Positions 35,729-45,073 of a DNA stretch of 64,000 bases are shown in pieces. Numbering within the stretch: position 1 is the stretch's first letter; the number at the start of each line of letters is the position of its first letter. A program made the translations under genes and the position numbers. This DNA comes from Microcoleus sp. CAWBG506. Lineage in GTDB: Bacteria > Cyanobacteriota > Cyanobacteriia > Cyanobacteriales > Microcoleaceae. The notes under the pieces are model-generated. The model did not search any database and was not told the DNA's origin. It worked only from the letters and a program-made list of their open reading frames with translations. Location of the stretch: contig JAHREW010000019.1 of the NCBI GenBank assembly GCA_020883125.1, positions 20,808-84,807 on the forward strand, in the 5' to 3' direction.

Positions 35729-36001
35729 TTAATAACGTTCAAATTCTCTGACAATTTCGTTAAACCGTTCTAGCCATTTTTGGGCATCATCACCCGCAGC
35801 TAATGCAGACTCGATCGCCTGTTTTGTTCGCACGAAATCTGTTGTTAATTGATTTTTGCTTGCACCTTTCCAAGTTTGATCGCATTGATTCCAGCTAGTT
35901 TCAACGGACTGCAATTTTTCAGTAGTCACTTGCTGGAAAGCAGCTAAAGCTTCAATGAACCTGTGCAATTGCTCTTCATCAACATCAATATCTCTCGCCA
36001 T
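35729..36001 (-). CDS. WXG100 (ESAT-6-like) protein
   Basis: 90 residues from the ATG with an AGGA-type RBS; a longer in-frame start at 36118 would overlap the ATPase gene by 100 bp and is rejected. Helix (about 8-40), turn with Trp44-Lys-Gly46 (DQTWKGASKN), helix (about 50-88). This matches the WXG100 family of small helical-hairpin substrates of type VII secretion. A C-terminal YxxxD/E-like signal is not clear. Begins 16 bp after the FtsK/SpoIIIE ATPase gene. Confidence 0.78.
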   Translation of the reverse strand: MARDIDVDEEQLHRFIEALAAFQQVTTEKLQSVETSWNQCDQTWKGASKNQLTTDFVRTKQAIESALAAGDDAQKWLERFNEIVREFERY

Positions 36002-36017
36002 GATTTTAATTTTCCTA

Positions 36018-39000
36018 TCAAGAACGCTGTTTGAATCGATGACCGTACTCAGTAATTTCCTGAACTGACGGGACTGCATAGGGCTTGAACTTTTCAAGCC
36101 CTGCCGCCGCCACTTCATCGTGGAAGTAAGCCCTTAATCGAGGTAGATTCTGAGCAGAAGTTTCCCCAAAAAGTGACCTTGAATCATCTCCTGGCATTGT
36201 TAAGCCAATACGAAGATCGAAATGAGTTAATGATGAACGGTTTTCCGCCGTCATCTTCAGAAATGTTTTCATGCTTTCTAACCACAGGATAGTGTGAATA
36301 CCTAACTCCGGCCCTTGAGAGAGTAGAGTTATCAGGTTTTTAGCGTCTGCGGATAGTTCTTCATTGCGTGCACCCATGATAGGTCGCAGATTTTGCGCCC
36401 GACTAAGGCCGCCTATCGCACACACAAAGAATAAGGATTGCCCTAAATTCATTTCATTAGGGTTGTCATCTCGCAGTTTTTTACGCCGTTCAAATTCAGC
36501 ATAGGTTTGTTGTAGGATATCTTCCGATCGCTGAATTTGAACGTCAGGATTTGGGAAGCGCTTCCCAATCGATACCGGGAAATATTTTCCAAAAGTATCG
36601 CGGAAAGAGACTAACATTTTTCCTTGATGATTTTCTTCATCTTGTTGGGACAGATCCATAATTCTAAATTGGGCTGTATTTGGTTGGCGACAATGGACGA
36701 GACTAATTAAAATTCCGCCTAAAATGCCAAAAATTGTTTCTTCTGATGTACCAATTAGCAGCATATTGCTGCGGGGACGGCGACGAAAAATTGCCTGGGT
36801 GTGGTTTCCTATTCGCATGGCTTCGCCAAGCCATGCAACGCCAGGAGTTTCTTCTAACGACCAATCTGCCTGTTGGATTACTTGTTTGTTTAACTCTCGT
36901 AGAGGCAGCCAGTTAGACATCCCTGACAATTGAATTAACTGTCGGTTGCGATTCAGTTTAGTTGCTTGCGTCCCGTTGAACAAAATTAGCGGTTCTGGGC
37001 GTTTGTAATGCTTATCTCCTGCAACAGACTGGATTTGCAGCAAAGCATTTCGCCTGATGGTGGCAGACATATCAGCTATTTGACCTACTGTGTTGTAACC
37101 TTTCTTTCCTTGCTGAGAGTTGTAAATAATTTCGCCCGGCCCTTCCAGCAAATCTACGGCATCTATATTACCTTCTGCTAGCACTGAAGCAGCCGTTTTT
37201 TTGTCCATTTGCTGTGCCATACGCAAGTCAATAAAGGAGTAAATGCCACCACTCATATTCGGTACACTGGGGGATTGAGATGCAATCAGTAAATGCACGC
37301 CAAAAGCTCGTCCCCTCCGCGTGATGTCATCAAAAATAATGTTCAGTTGTCGTGTGATGTCATCATTTTCTTGGAACATATATTGAAACTCATCAATCAC
37401 GACTAAAATGCGTGGCATTTTTTCTTCTGAGCGATTGCGATAGTCTTTGAGACTGCTTACGCCTGCGGCTCGAAACTTGCTGCCGCGGTCTTCTAGTTCT
37501 CGCTGAATGTATTTAAGAACGCTTAAACCAAATTCACGATCGCTCTCAATTGAAACAACTTTGGCATGAGGCAATGCCTTAGTTTCGTTTAACTCTCCAT
37601 CTAGATTAGCTGATTCCGATCTTTCTGGGTCTACATATATCTGAAACTCAACACCTTCTTTGAAATCAAGGAGATACATTTCTAGTTCGTCTGGCGAATA
37701 CCTCATTGCCAAACTGGTGATGATAGCGTGCAGCGTGTAGCTCTTTCCTGCCCCTGGCTTACCTGCTAACAACCCTTGACTTGTTACTTTTCCATCTTCA
37801 TTGTTTCCCATCCAAAATTCGATATAATCGGTTGCACCTGTAATTCCGATTGGTGCTCGCATTTCTTCGCGACTGTCAAAAGACCATTCAGTCATTTTAG
37901 GAGGATAAAGCTCTGTAAAGGGTATTGTCTCTGTTTTTACTTCCTTGGTGGCTTTGGTGATAGCTTCTGTTATTTGGTTGAACTGCTCGTTAGCTGGGGG
38001 GCGATCGAGAATTACTTTACAAGCAAGATTATTAGGTAAATTCATTGAAAATAACTGATTTCGTTGAGAATTGCGATCGGATGGACGCAATACAGTACAG
38101 CTACTATTGAAAATTGCATAGTTGAAGTTTCTGGGTTTCTCTAGAGTTTCATCAATGTGCATAACCACGTACACACCGGCTCTGGCTCCATTAATTAACA
38201 AACTTTTTAAGTCTTCCCAAGATGTGTTATCAAAGTTGGTAGGAAAATCAGCAACAAATAAATAGCGGTATGGTTCCTTGATGAAGGATTTAGCACCATT
38301 ATATTCTTCTATTGTCTGATAGTCCGTACTTAAATATTTCTGAATTACCTGTTCAGTTTTTAAGGTCAATTCTCGCAACTGTTCCCGTACATCATCACTG
38401 CGAGTGTAGGTTCTAGGGCCGGAAATTATTTCTGGTAAGCTCTTAAAAGGAAAGTTATTTCCCATCCCAACTGGGTCGATAAATACCCCCCGAACTTTTT
38501 TAACAGGAAATGTGCTGATGACTCTTAATGCGATCGACTGAATTGCTTCCACAGCAGCTTGTCGAGAATCGGCACTGTTGCTGAAGATGGCGAGGTGTCC
38601 TGGTGTGTGGGAGGCGGGATCGGTTGATAGAGCGCGAATTGGCACAAAAGCAGGGATGCTAATACGAGGCTGAAGTTGTTCGAGTGGCAGCGTCCCTAAT
38701 TGCTGTAACTCTCCTACCCGTAACACGCCTGGTGCTAGACCATTTGTTTGAGGGCGATAGCTATTTTTTTCTCGATCGGAAGGACTCCAAAGGCGATCGC
38801 CCCAAGGTAGAGATATTAAACGTGGCGGGCAGTCCTCTGAAGCTGCTGTTATACCATCAATTAGGTGCATAATGTCAGCAAGCAATTGTTGCTGCTGAGT
38901 CCACTCTTCTATCAATAATCGAGGCGCTTCTTCGTTAGCTTTTTGGCTGGCTAGTTTTGTGTAGGAAGCAATTGTTGCCAGCTCTACTACGGCTTTTGCT

Positions 39001-39206
39001 TTTGACTGTTCTAGCAGCTTATTAAAGCGGACTTCTGCTTGAGGCATGAGTTGCTTTAATTGAGCCTCTTCTTCGAGTCTTTTTTGGCTCATTTGAGCCT
39101 CTTCTCCTGGCAATCGCCGCCTTAACTCTACTTCCTTTAGTTGCAGTTCTTGTAGCTCTTTCGTCATGTGCTTGAGCATCGAAATAATATTAATGATGTT
39201 TCCCAT
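36018..39206 (-). CDS. FtsK/SpoIIIE-family ATPase, EccC-like
   Basis: 1062 residues. N-terminal coiled coil of about 110 residues, no membrane helices. The first ATPase core carries Walker A GKPGAGKS (482-489) and Walker B LVVIDEF (Asp605-Glu606), with IASQSP downstream as a sensor-like strand. A second module (about 770-1040) has a P-loop-like NMLLIGTSEETIF that lacks the Lys/Ser, so it is degenerate; compare EccC, where several ATPase modules lie in tandem. The presence of a WXG100 gene directly downstream supports an export motor rather than a chromosome translocase. Membrane attachment would have to come from a partner. Confidence 0.8.
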   Translation of the reverse strand: MGNIINIISMLKHMTKELQELQLKEVELRRRLPGEEAQMSQKRLEEEAQLKQLMPQAEVRFNKLLEQSKAKAVVELATIASYTKLASQKANEEAPRLLIEEWTQQQQLLADIMHLIDGITAASEDCPPRLISLPWGDRLWSPSDREKNSYRPQTNGLAPGVLRVGELQQLGTLPLEQLQPRISIPAFVPIRALSTDPASHTPGHLAIFSNSADSRQAAVEAIQSIALRVISTFPVKKVRGVFIDPVGMGNNFPFKSLPEIISGPRTYTRSDDVREQLRELTLKTEQVIQKYLSTDYQTIEEYNGAKSFIKEPYRYLFVADFPTNFDNTSWEDLKSLLINGARAGVYVVMHIDETLEKPRNFNYAIFNSSCTVLRPSDRNSQRNQLFSMNLPNNLACKVILDRPPANEQFNQITEAITKATKEVKTETIPFTELYPPKMTEWSFDSREEMRAPIGITGATDYIEFWMGNNEDGKVTSQGLLAGKPGAGKSYTLHAIITSLAMRYSPDELEMYLLDFKEGVEFQIYVDPERSESANLDGELNETKALPHAKVVSIESDREFGLSVLKYIQRELEDRGSKFRAAGVSSLKDYRNRSEEKMPRILVVIDEFQYMFQENDDITRQLNIIFDDITRRGRAFGVHLLIASQSPSVPNMSGGIYSFIDLRMAQQMDKKTAASVLAEGNIDAVDLLEGPGEIIYNSQQGKKGYNTVGQIADMSATIRRNALLQIQSVAGDKHYKRPEPLILFNGTQATKLNRNRQLIQLSGMSNWLPLRELNKQVIQQADWSLEETPGVAWLGEAMRIGNHTQAIFRRRPRSNMLLIGTSEETIFGILGGILISLVHCRQPNTAQFRIMDLSQQDEENHQGKMLVSFRDTFGKYFPVSIGKRFPNPDVQIQRSEDILQQTYAEFERRKKLRDDNPNEMNLGQSLFFVCAIGGLSRAQNLRPIMGARNEELSADAKNLITLLSQGPELGIHTILWLESMKTFLKMTAENRSSLTHFDLRIGLTMPGDDSRSLFGETSAQNLPRLRAYFHDEVAAAGLEKFKPYAVPSVQEITEYGHRFKQRS
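36815..36836. repeat. Palindrome inside the ATPase gene
   Basis: A perfect 9-bp stem (GCATGGCTT / AAGCCATGC) around a CGCC loop lies in frame within the FtsK-like gene. It resembles the short palindromes that spread in cyanobacterial genomes, but could be coincidence. Confidence 0.45.
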
Positions 39207-39268
39207 GTTTTTATCCTAGTTTCAGAATTTTTTGTACAGACGAGTTTCAATTTATAGATTAACAGCCA

Positions 39269-40177
39269 CTAACTAATTGATAGATTACTGCTAATCCCCC
39301 ATGTTATGAGCATAGCAACTATGACTGCCACGATATTTTGGAATATCAAGACTGTCACCACCCCAACACCTACTATCAATAAAATTTCTAGCATTCGTTT
39401 AGTCTTGAGCGAATCAATATTTTTAATAGTAATCCGAATTTCATTTTCAAGCTTTTCTAGCTTGGTTTTAAGCTCGGAAATATTTGAATCTAACTCGCTA
39501 CGAAGATTAGACATAGTATCTTCAACCTGTTTTTGCAGACGTTCTCTAGTCTCTTTGAATTGGTTTTGAATATTCTTATATTCTGTTACCTCACTGCTAG
39601 CTTTAGCAAGGGCTAACTCAACCCGCTCTTTTGCAACTTGAGTAAAGGCTGGCAACTTGACATTAGGTAAGCTTGAGGAATTCCTCAACTCAAGCTGTTT
39701 GGCTAATTGATCGGCTGCATTTAACTGATTGTTGTACCACTTCAAGTCTTCCCGTGCATTGAGCAGTTCTTGATTTCTGGCTTCTAGCTGAAATAGAGCC
39801 AAGCAGTAGTTATCTAGAAATGCTTGATTATCTAAATTAACAACACCATTGTTATTACCGGATGTAATGCTGATTTCGGGTGTACTAGGTTTTTGAGGAC
39901 TCATTTTCAGATATCGGTTATGGGCTGCTGTTCCCTCTTCATCTCGCTGGAGTGCTTTAAGTGCATTGGAAAGAAGCAGCCAAGGCTGGGGGTTAGTTGG
40001 CTCAACTGAAACTAAATGACGTAAAGTTGTGACAGCCTCTTCATATAGTTTGAGTTTGATGAGTACCTGACTTTTTTCAAGTAAAACTTGCCCATTGTTG
40101 GGATTAGTTTTAAGGATGTTATTCAATGAATCCAGTTCTGCTTGATATTGCATTGTTTGCTTGGAGGTAATCGTCAT
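39269..40177 (-). CDS. TPR/coiled-coil protein with C-terminal membrane anchor
   Basis: 302 residues. About two to three TPRs (about 10-95; ALLEKSQVLIKLKLYEEA-like, PQPWLLLSNALKAL), a linker, a long coiled coil (about 130-260), and two hydrophobic helices at the C-terminus (about 263-300, LEILLIVGVGVVTVLIF). This tail-anchored layout could dock the soluble FtsK-like ATPase to the membrane. That role is inference. 62 bp before the ATPase gene in the operon. Confidence 0.7.
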   Translation of the reverse strand: MTITSKQTMQYQAELDSLNNILKTNPNNGQVLLEKSQVLIKLKLYEEAVTTLRHLVSVEPTNPQPWLLLSNALKALQRDEEGTAAHNRYLKMSPQKPSTPEISITSGNNNGVVNLDNQAFLDNYCLALFQLEARNQELLNAREDLKWYNNQLNAADQLAKQLELRNSSSLPNVKLPAFTQVAKERVELALAKASSEVTEYKNIQNQFKETRERLQKQVEDTMSNLRSELDSNISELKTKLEKLENEIRITIKNIDSLKTKRMLEILLIVGVGVVTVLIFQNIVAVIVAMLITWGISSNLSIS

Positions 40178-40212
40178 GGTAAAGTAGGGATATTAGTGAA
40201 ATATGAGCAAAA

Positions 40213-41739
40213 CTAACTTAATAAATTTATTAATTTTTCTGAGGCAACAACTCCCTGCCTGTCTCCTTTAGCTTCATACAAACTTTTAGCCTCTTTATAT
40301 AGAGGTAATGCCTCGGCTTTGCGTTCCTGATAATCTAGAAAAAAAGCCAACTGAAAGTAGACATCAGGGTCATCTGGTTCGACTTCTACCGCCTTGTAAA
40401 ACATTTCTATAGCTTCATTTTTATCGTATTTATATTTACTTAGCAGTGAGCCTAGTCTACTGTATAATATCCCAGTATCAGGGGCAAGTATGATGGCTTT
40501 TTTATACCCTTGAATTGCGTCTCTGATATTTCCTTGTTCTTGTAAAATATCTGCTATGTATCGATAAACACCTACCATCTCAGTATTAAGATAGACAGCT
40601 TTTTGAAGCACTTCTAAAGCTTCAGGTAAACGACCTAAATCAGCGAGAAGCAAGCCAAGATGACCATAAAAACAGGAGTCTTTGGGATTAATTTCAATGG
40701 CTTTTGTAAATACTTGAACAGCTTCATCCAATAAACTGCAACTTTGAAGAGTCCTTCCCAATATAAAGTAAGCCATTGCATAATTTGGATCGACTTTAAT
40801 TGCTTGTTGTAAGACAGAAATTGCCTCGGTTAATTCTCCTTGGTTATATAATTTAGCTCCCGAATTCAAGTAAGAAGTCGCCTGACTATTAGAGCTAGTA
40901 TTCGCCGAACGTATTTCAAGCTCTCTGGCTTCAAAATCAAATTCTGACTCCTGCTGTGGTGAGGTTGTTAAAGATTTAGGAGAATCCTCTTTATTTTCGC
41001 AAGATTTTATAAAGAAATTGGCAGTTTCGCAGCTTTCTGTATCGCCTTTGGCTAGACAAATTTCTAGCATTTCGTACCAATCATTTAGTGCATCTTTATT
41101 TCTCCCTAATTGCGTAAAAGAGTGAGCTCTTTGTTGGTAAGCTATATAATCGTTTGGATTGTGTTGAATACAAATACTAAAGTCTTCAATGGCTCCTACC
41201 TCATCATCTAGAAGCGCTCGCGTTCTACCTCGCTGTTCGTAAACATGGATATTTTCTGGTTGACATTGTATTACAAAGTCAAATTCTTCTACAGCCAAAG
41301 TTAGTCGCTCTGTTGTATCAACTTTAGTATCATTCGACATCATCCCCCATATAGACAGAATACTACCTCTGCGGTGGTGTGCTGATACGAGACTGGGATT
41401 AATTTCAATTGCTTTTTCATAGTCTTTGATTGCTTTCTCTCTATCTCCTAGGTCTTCATAACAATTACCCCGTAAGTCATAAATCCGATCGAGACTAATC
41501 TCCTTTGGTTGAATTTCTATTGCCCTATTAAAATCTTTGATCGCTTCCTGATAATTATTGATAATGGCAAAAATTAAACCACGATAAAAGTAAGCGATTC
41601 CTTGTTCAGTATCTCTAGATAAAGCTTCATTAAAAAGCTGAAATGCTTCAGAGTAGTTTCCCTCAGAATAACCAGCAATCCCTTCGTTAATTAACTGTCT
41701 TGAAATTAACTGTATTGCAATTTCTTGTGATGTAGCCAT
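40213..41739 (-). CDS. TPR protein
   Basis: 508 residues made almost wholly of TPRs: about six in the N-terminal half (AYFYRGLIFAIINNYQEAIKDFNRAIEI type), a charged linker (about 245-285), and six more in the C-terminal half (AMAYFILGRTLQSCSLLDEA type). No signal or membrane helix. A scaffold protein, 35 bp upstream of the second TPR gene, so part of the same operon. Confidence 0.85.
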   Translation of the reverse strand: MATSQEIAIQLISRQLINEGIAGYSEGNYSEAFQLFNEALSRDTEQGIAYFYRGLIFAIINNYQEAIKDFNRAIEIQPKEISLDRIYDLRGNCYEDLGDREKAIKDYEKAIEINPSLVSAHHRRGSILSIWGMMSNDTKVDTTERLTLAVEEFDFVIQCQPENIHVYEQRGRTRALLDDEVGAIEDFSICIQHNPNDYIAYQQRAHSFTQLGRNKDALNDWYEMLEICLAKGDTESCETANFFIKSCENKEDSPKSLTTSPQQESEFDFEARELEIRSANTSSNSQATSYLNSGAKLYNQGELTEAISVLQQAIKVDPNYAMAYFILGRTLQSCSLLDEAVQVFTKAIEINPKDSCFYGHLGLLLADLGRLPEALEVLQKAVYLNTEMVGVYRYIADILQEQGNIRDAIQGYKKAIILAPDTGILYSRLGSLLSKYKYDKNEAIEMFYKAVEVEPDDPDVYFQLAFFLDYQERKAEALPLYKEAKSLYEAKGDRQGVVASEKLINLLS

Positions 41740-41888
41740 ATCTCCTCACTCTGCTGTACAAGTTTCTTGAATTGACCTTGATTAATCAAAAGCAACTAAG
41801 TTTAAAATGGGGTTGTTATCCCCAATCTTTCTTAGCTCCCCTAGGTTCTTGCCAACCTCTATTTACCTTTCATGAATTTGGTAATGCC

Positions 41889-42242
41889 TCACGCCAATTG
41901 AGCCATTGCTGCGTTTAAAGCTGACTGAATCTCTTTAATCTCCTGCAAATTTGGAGACTCGTAACTACCAATGTCTTTCGAACTCGTATTCAGGAAAATG
42001 ATGTATGTAGGTTTTTGAGAATTCCACCACCAAATCCCAAGAGCAATCACGAGAATACCAATTACAGCAGCTAGTGTTAGAACTCCAATAACAATGCAAA
42101 TAATGGGCCCAGTTCGATCGGGTTTCTTTTCACCTTGTCTAACAGCATTAATGTTGCGGATTTGGTATTGGGTACCGGGAAATTCAAAGATAGTTCTTGT
42201 AATCCTGACTCCGCCTTTGTCGTAAAAAAGAGAATCTGCCAT
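41889..42242 (-). CDS. DUF6232-like membrane protein
   Basis: 117 residues from an ATG with AAGGA 6 nt upstream; a GTG start at 42290 is less likely. An N-terminal beta segment (LFYDKGGVRITRTIFEFPGTQYQI), two adjacent hydrophobic helices (about 47-72), then a C-terminal PH-like strand set (PTYIIFLNTSS, IQSALNAAMAQL). This fits the DUF6232 family, of unknown function, which I recall near polymorphic-toxin and WXG genes. First gene of the putative operon, 149 bp before the TPR gene. Confidence 0.65.
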   Translation of the reverse strand: MADSLFYDKGGVRITRTIFEFPGTQYQIRNINAVRQGEKKPDRTGPIICIVIGVLTLAAVIGILVIALGIWWWNSQKPTYIIFLNTSSKDIGSYESPNLQEIKEIQSALNAAMAQLA

Positions 42243-42412
42243 ATCAAATCCTTGCAATAAATTGACTGTGGTTTGTTTATTTAAGGTCACTTCAAGTGTT
42301 GGAATAACCTGTAGAGTTTCCTAGGATACAGAACCTGTGAATAGATTTGCTCTCAACTGGGCCATTATTTTTATTCATAATAAAAAATGGAAGCATTGAA
42401 AAGCCTTGTTAT

Positions 42413-42842
42413 CCTGGGCTTCTATTTATCTATCTGGGTGAGTCCGCAAGTTTTATGCAAAATACTCGGATTTTGTTACAAAACTTTACATCAGTCTGGC
42501 AGAAGCTAGTTTTGAGGCTAGTCCATAAGCCGATCCGATCGCCCTAATGCACCCTGAACCCCGATCGACCGCAACAGTAGCGGTACTTCCTGGGCTTCTA
42601 TTTATCTATCTGGGTGAGTCCGCAAGTTTTATGCAAAATACTCGGATTTTGTTACAAAACTTTACATCAGTCTGGCAGAAGCTAGTTTTGAGGCTAGTCC
42701 ATAAGCCGATCCGATCGCCCTAATGCACCCTGAACCCCGATCGACCGCAACAGTAGCGGTACTTCCTGGGCCTCTATTTATCTATCTGGGTGAGTCCGCA
42801 AGTTTTATGCAAAATACTCGGATTTTGTTACAAAACTTTACC
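42413..42842. repeat. 176-bp direct tandem repeat, about 2.4 copies
   Basis: Copies begin at 42413, 42589 and 42765 (period exactly 176). The third breaks off at about 42842. The copies are almost identical (the third reads GGGCCTC for GGGCTTC). No ORF runs across them. It lies upstream of the WXG100/FtsK operon. Confidence 0.92.
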
Positions 42843-42884
42843 TAGCCCGGTCTGAGGTTCGTTGAAGCGATCGCACCTCGCCAT

Positions 42885-42992
42885 ATATAGCAATCCTTGC
42901 AGGAGTCGTAAATATTTTTACCCCACCCCCAACCCGGACCGCGAGTTCGGTCCGGGAGTAAGAAATGCACAAATGATTTAGGATTGCTATAT
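42885..42992. repeat. MITE-like element with 13-bp terminal inverted repeats
   Basis: A 108-bp element bounded by the perfect inverted repeat ATATAGCAATCCT / AGGATTGCTATAT. An internal CCGGACCGCGAGTTCGGTCCGG-like stem is present. No coding capacity. The ends resemble those of the element at 51069. Confidence 0.75.
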
Positions 42993-43191
42993 CTAAGTAT
43001 TTACCTAAGATATATATATTTTGTATTGAAAAAATATAGTAAATCCGGCTGCACCGGAATGATTAAACCGCAGAGAGCGCAGAGGACACAAAGTCCGAGA
43101 ATAGAGAGATGGGTAATTCCGATGCGAACGGATTTGATATCACGACACTCGTTAGATTGCCGCAGCGCATCAATTCGATCGCCTATTCAAA

Positions 43192-44928
43192 CTAAAACCC
43201 CAGATCCATCTTAGCAGCTTCAGCCTCTGCAAACACCTCTGCATCAGGCATTTCTTGCCAATCAATATCACCAATTTCCCTGTAGAATTGTTCATCATAA
43301 GGGCGAGTTTGCACAACCACCGGCATCGGTACAGCGTGCCCCAAAACTAATGCTTGTTGTTTGGAGTCGAGTTTGGCTAAAACCGATCGCAAACTTTGGC
43401 CTCCCGAAACACCGGTGAAAATAGCATCAATGTCCTTATCGTCATTTAACAAGGCTGTGATGCGGGTGCCCACTTGCGACATGACTTCGCCGTCGATACC
43501 GGACGGACGCTGGTCTACAATTAGTAGAGTTACGAAGTATTTTCGCATTTCGCGGGCGATCGTGCCGAAAATAGTCGATCGCACGATCGCCGGATCGAGA
43601 AAACGGTGAGCTTCCTCAATGGTAATCACTAACGGTTGCGGGCGATCGCACGGATTCTTACTCTGCAAAAACTTCTCAGCCTTCCGCACGTAAGATCCGT
43701 GAATGCGGCGAGTAATCACATTTGCTGCTAACATATAAGACAGCAAATCCGAGTGGGAACCAAACTCAATTACCACATTTTTGCCACCATCCAAACACTG
43801 CAAAACCTCACTCACATAATTTTTAGGACAGCGTTTGCGAATGTATTTTAGATCGTTCAATCTCTCCAACTTCCGCTGCAAAGCCATAATCGAAGACTTA
43901 TTTCCCCGCTTCTCTTCGCAAAACATGGAAATATCTTCATTGCTCATTTCCAGCAACTTATTAATCCAACCAGTACCCAACTCGTTTCTTAAAATAATCG
44001 CATTTTCAATACTAGCTTCCGATAGATTTAACTCCCGCTGCACCAAGGAGATATCTTCCACTTCAATTTCATCGAAACTCAAGTATAATTCTTGAGCATC
44101 GCGGACACCCCGACGTTTTGTCGATTCTGGATCGAGGGTATAAATTTGAATTTGACTGGGAAATAACTGTCGCAAACCTTTGACAGTGCTAAATTGTTTC
44201 CCTTCCGAAACTGCTTCCCAGCCGTATTCGGAGTGCATATCAAAAATTAAATTAACCGCAGCTTGTTTGCGAATAATTCCCGATAATAGCAAGCGCGTCA
44301 GAAAAGATTTTCCAGTTCCAGATTTACCAAAAATCCCGTTACTGCGTTCGACAAACCTATCTAAGTCTAAGCATACAGGAACGTCCATGTCAATCGGTTT
44401 GCCGATCGCAAAATTGCGGCGATAGGGGTCATCTTCCCAGCCAAAAACTGCCCGAAAGTCGGTTTCTTTGGCCTCAAACACCTGGGAAAAGTGGCTGGGA
44501 ATAGTTTTAACTGGTAATAGTTCAATGTCAGCGCTGCTTTGTGGCTGCAAAGATCCTAAGTTTTGGGTGCCGGATTTTTTACCGTTAGTTGTGCTGGAGT
44601 TCGGATTGAAAATTGCCTGCTGTTTTTCTCGTTCCGCAGTCAGCATCAACATCGGCGCTAGTTGAATTGTACCGTAGGTGCTGCTACCTGCGAGCACTGC
44701 AATCAGAAAATCGTCGTTGGGGTTGGGAGGATTGGATAAAATGCGATCGCTGGATGTTCCGAGAGACACGTCGGTAAGCATACAGAAAAAGTGCGATCGG
44801 ACTCCGCGCACGACTAAAAATTTTCCTACTCTCATATCTTCTACCGAAACGTCGGCGTGCAGTCGCACTTCTAATCCCTTGCTGAGGGAACCTTGAATAA
44901 CAGATCCTAAAGGTTTTTCAGTAGTCAT
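43192..44928 (-). CDS. HerA-like (DUF87) ATPase
   Basis: 578 residues. An N-terminal HAS-barrel-like domain (about 1-160), a Walker A at GKSGTGKSFLTRLL (about 200-213), Walker B with VITIEEAHRFL (about 445) and a C-terminal RQVGTRITALLND-type sensor region. HerA-like hexameric ATPases pump DNA or act in repair and defence. No NurA nuclease gene is adjacent. The gene lies upstream of the WXG100/FtsK operon on the same strand but is separated from it by about 950 bp of repeats. Confidence 0.88.
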   Translation of the reverse strand: MTTEKPLGSVIQGSLSKGLEVRLHADVSVEDMRVGKFLVVRGVRSHFFCMLTDVSLGTSSDRILSNPPNPNDDFLIAVLAGSSTYGTIQLAPMLMLTAEREKQQAIFNPNSSTTNGKKSGTQNLGSLQPQSSADIELLPVKTIPSHFSQVFEAKETDFRAVFGWEDDPYRRNFAIGKPIDMDVPVCLDLDRFVERSNGIFGKSGTGKSFLTRLLLSGIIRKQAAVNLIFDMHSEYGWEAVSEGKQFSTVKGLRQLFPSQIQIYTLDPESTKRRGVRDAQELYLSFDEIEVEDISLVQRELNLSEASIENAIILRNELGTGWINKLLEMSNEDISMFCEEKRGNKSSIMALQRKLERLNDLKYIRKRCPKNYVSEVLQCLDGGKNVVIEFGSHSDLLSYMLAANVITRRIHGSYVRKAEKFLQSKNPCDRPQPLVITIEEAHRFLDPAIVRSTIFGTIAREMRKYFVTLLIVDQRPSGIDGEVMSQVGTRITALLNDDKDIDAIFTGVSGGQSLRSVLAKLDSKQQALVLGHAVPMPVVVQTRPYDEQFYREIGDIDWQEMPDAEVFAEAEAAKMDLGF

Positions 44929-44934
44929 TTGTCA

Positions 44935-45072
44935 GTTGTTATTAGTTATTGGTCATTAGTCATTAGTTATTGGTCATTAGTCATTAGCTGATTTTATTTA
45001 TCCGCACTCTTGATCTTACAGTTATTAGTTGTTAGTTGCTAACAATCACTAATGACTGCTGACTAATGACTA
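44935..45072. repeat. STRR heptamer region
   Basis: Degenerate 7-bp units such as ATTGGTC, ATTAGTC and GTTATTA between the HerA-like and pentapeptide genes. Same class as at 13690. Confidence 0.75.
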
Positions 45073-45073
45073 A

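Noticed and set aside
36018..39206. Chromosomal FtsK DNA translocase
   Set aside because: No N-terminal membrane helices, no gamma domain, a second degenerate ATPase module, and WXG100 genes adjacent; an EccC-like role fits better.
42347..42547. 66-residue frame in the tandem repeat
   Set aside because: Runs into the 176-bp repeat and is not preserved as a repeated protein unit.
42413..42842. Possible CRISPR or integron array
   Set aside because: The 176-bp units are wholly identical with no variable part, and no cas or integrase gene is near.
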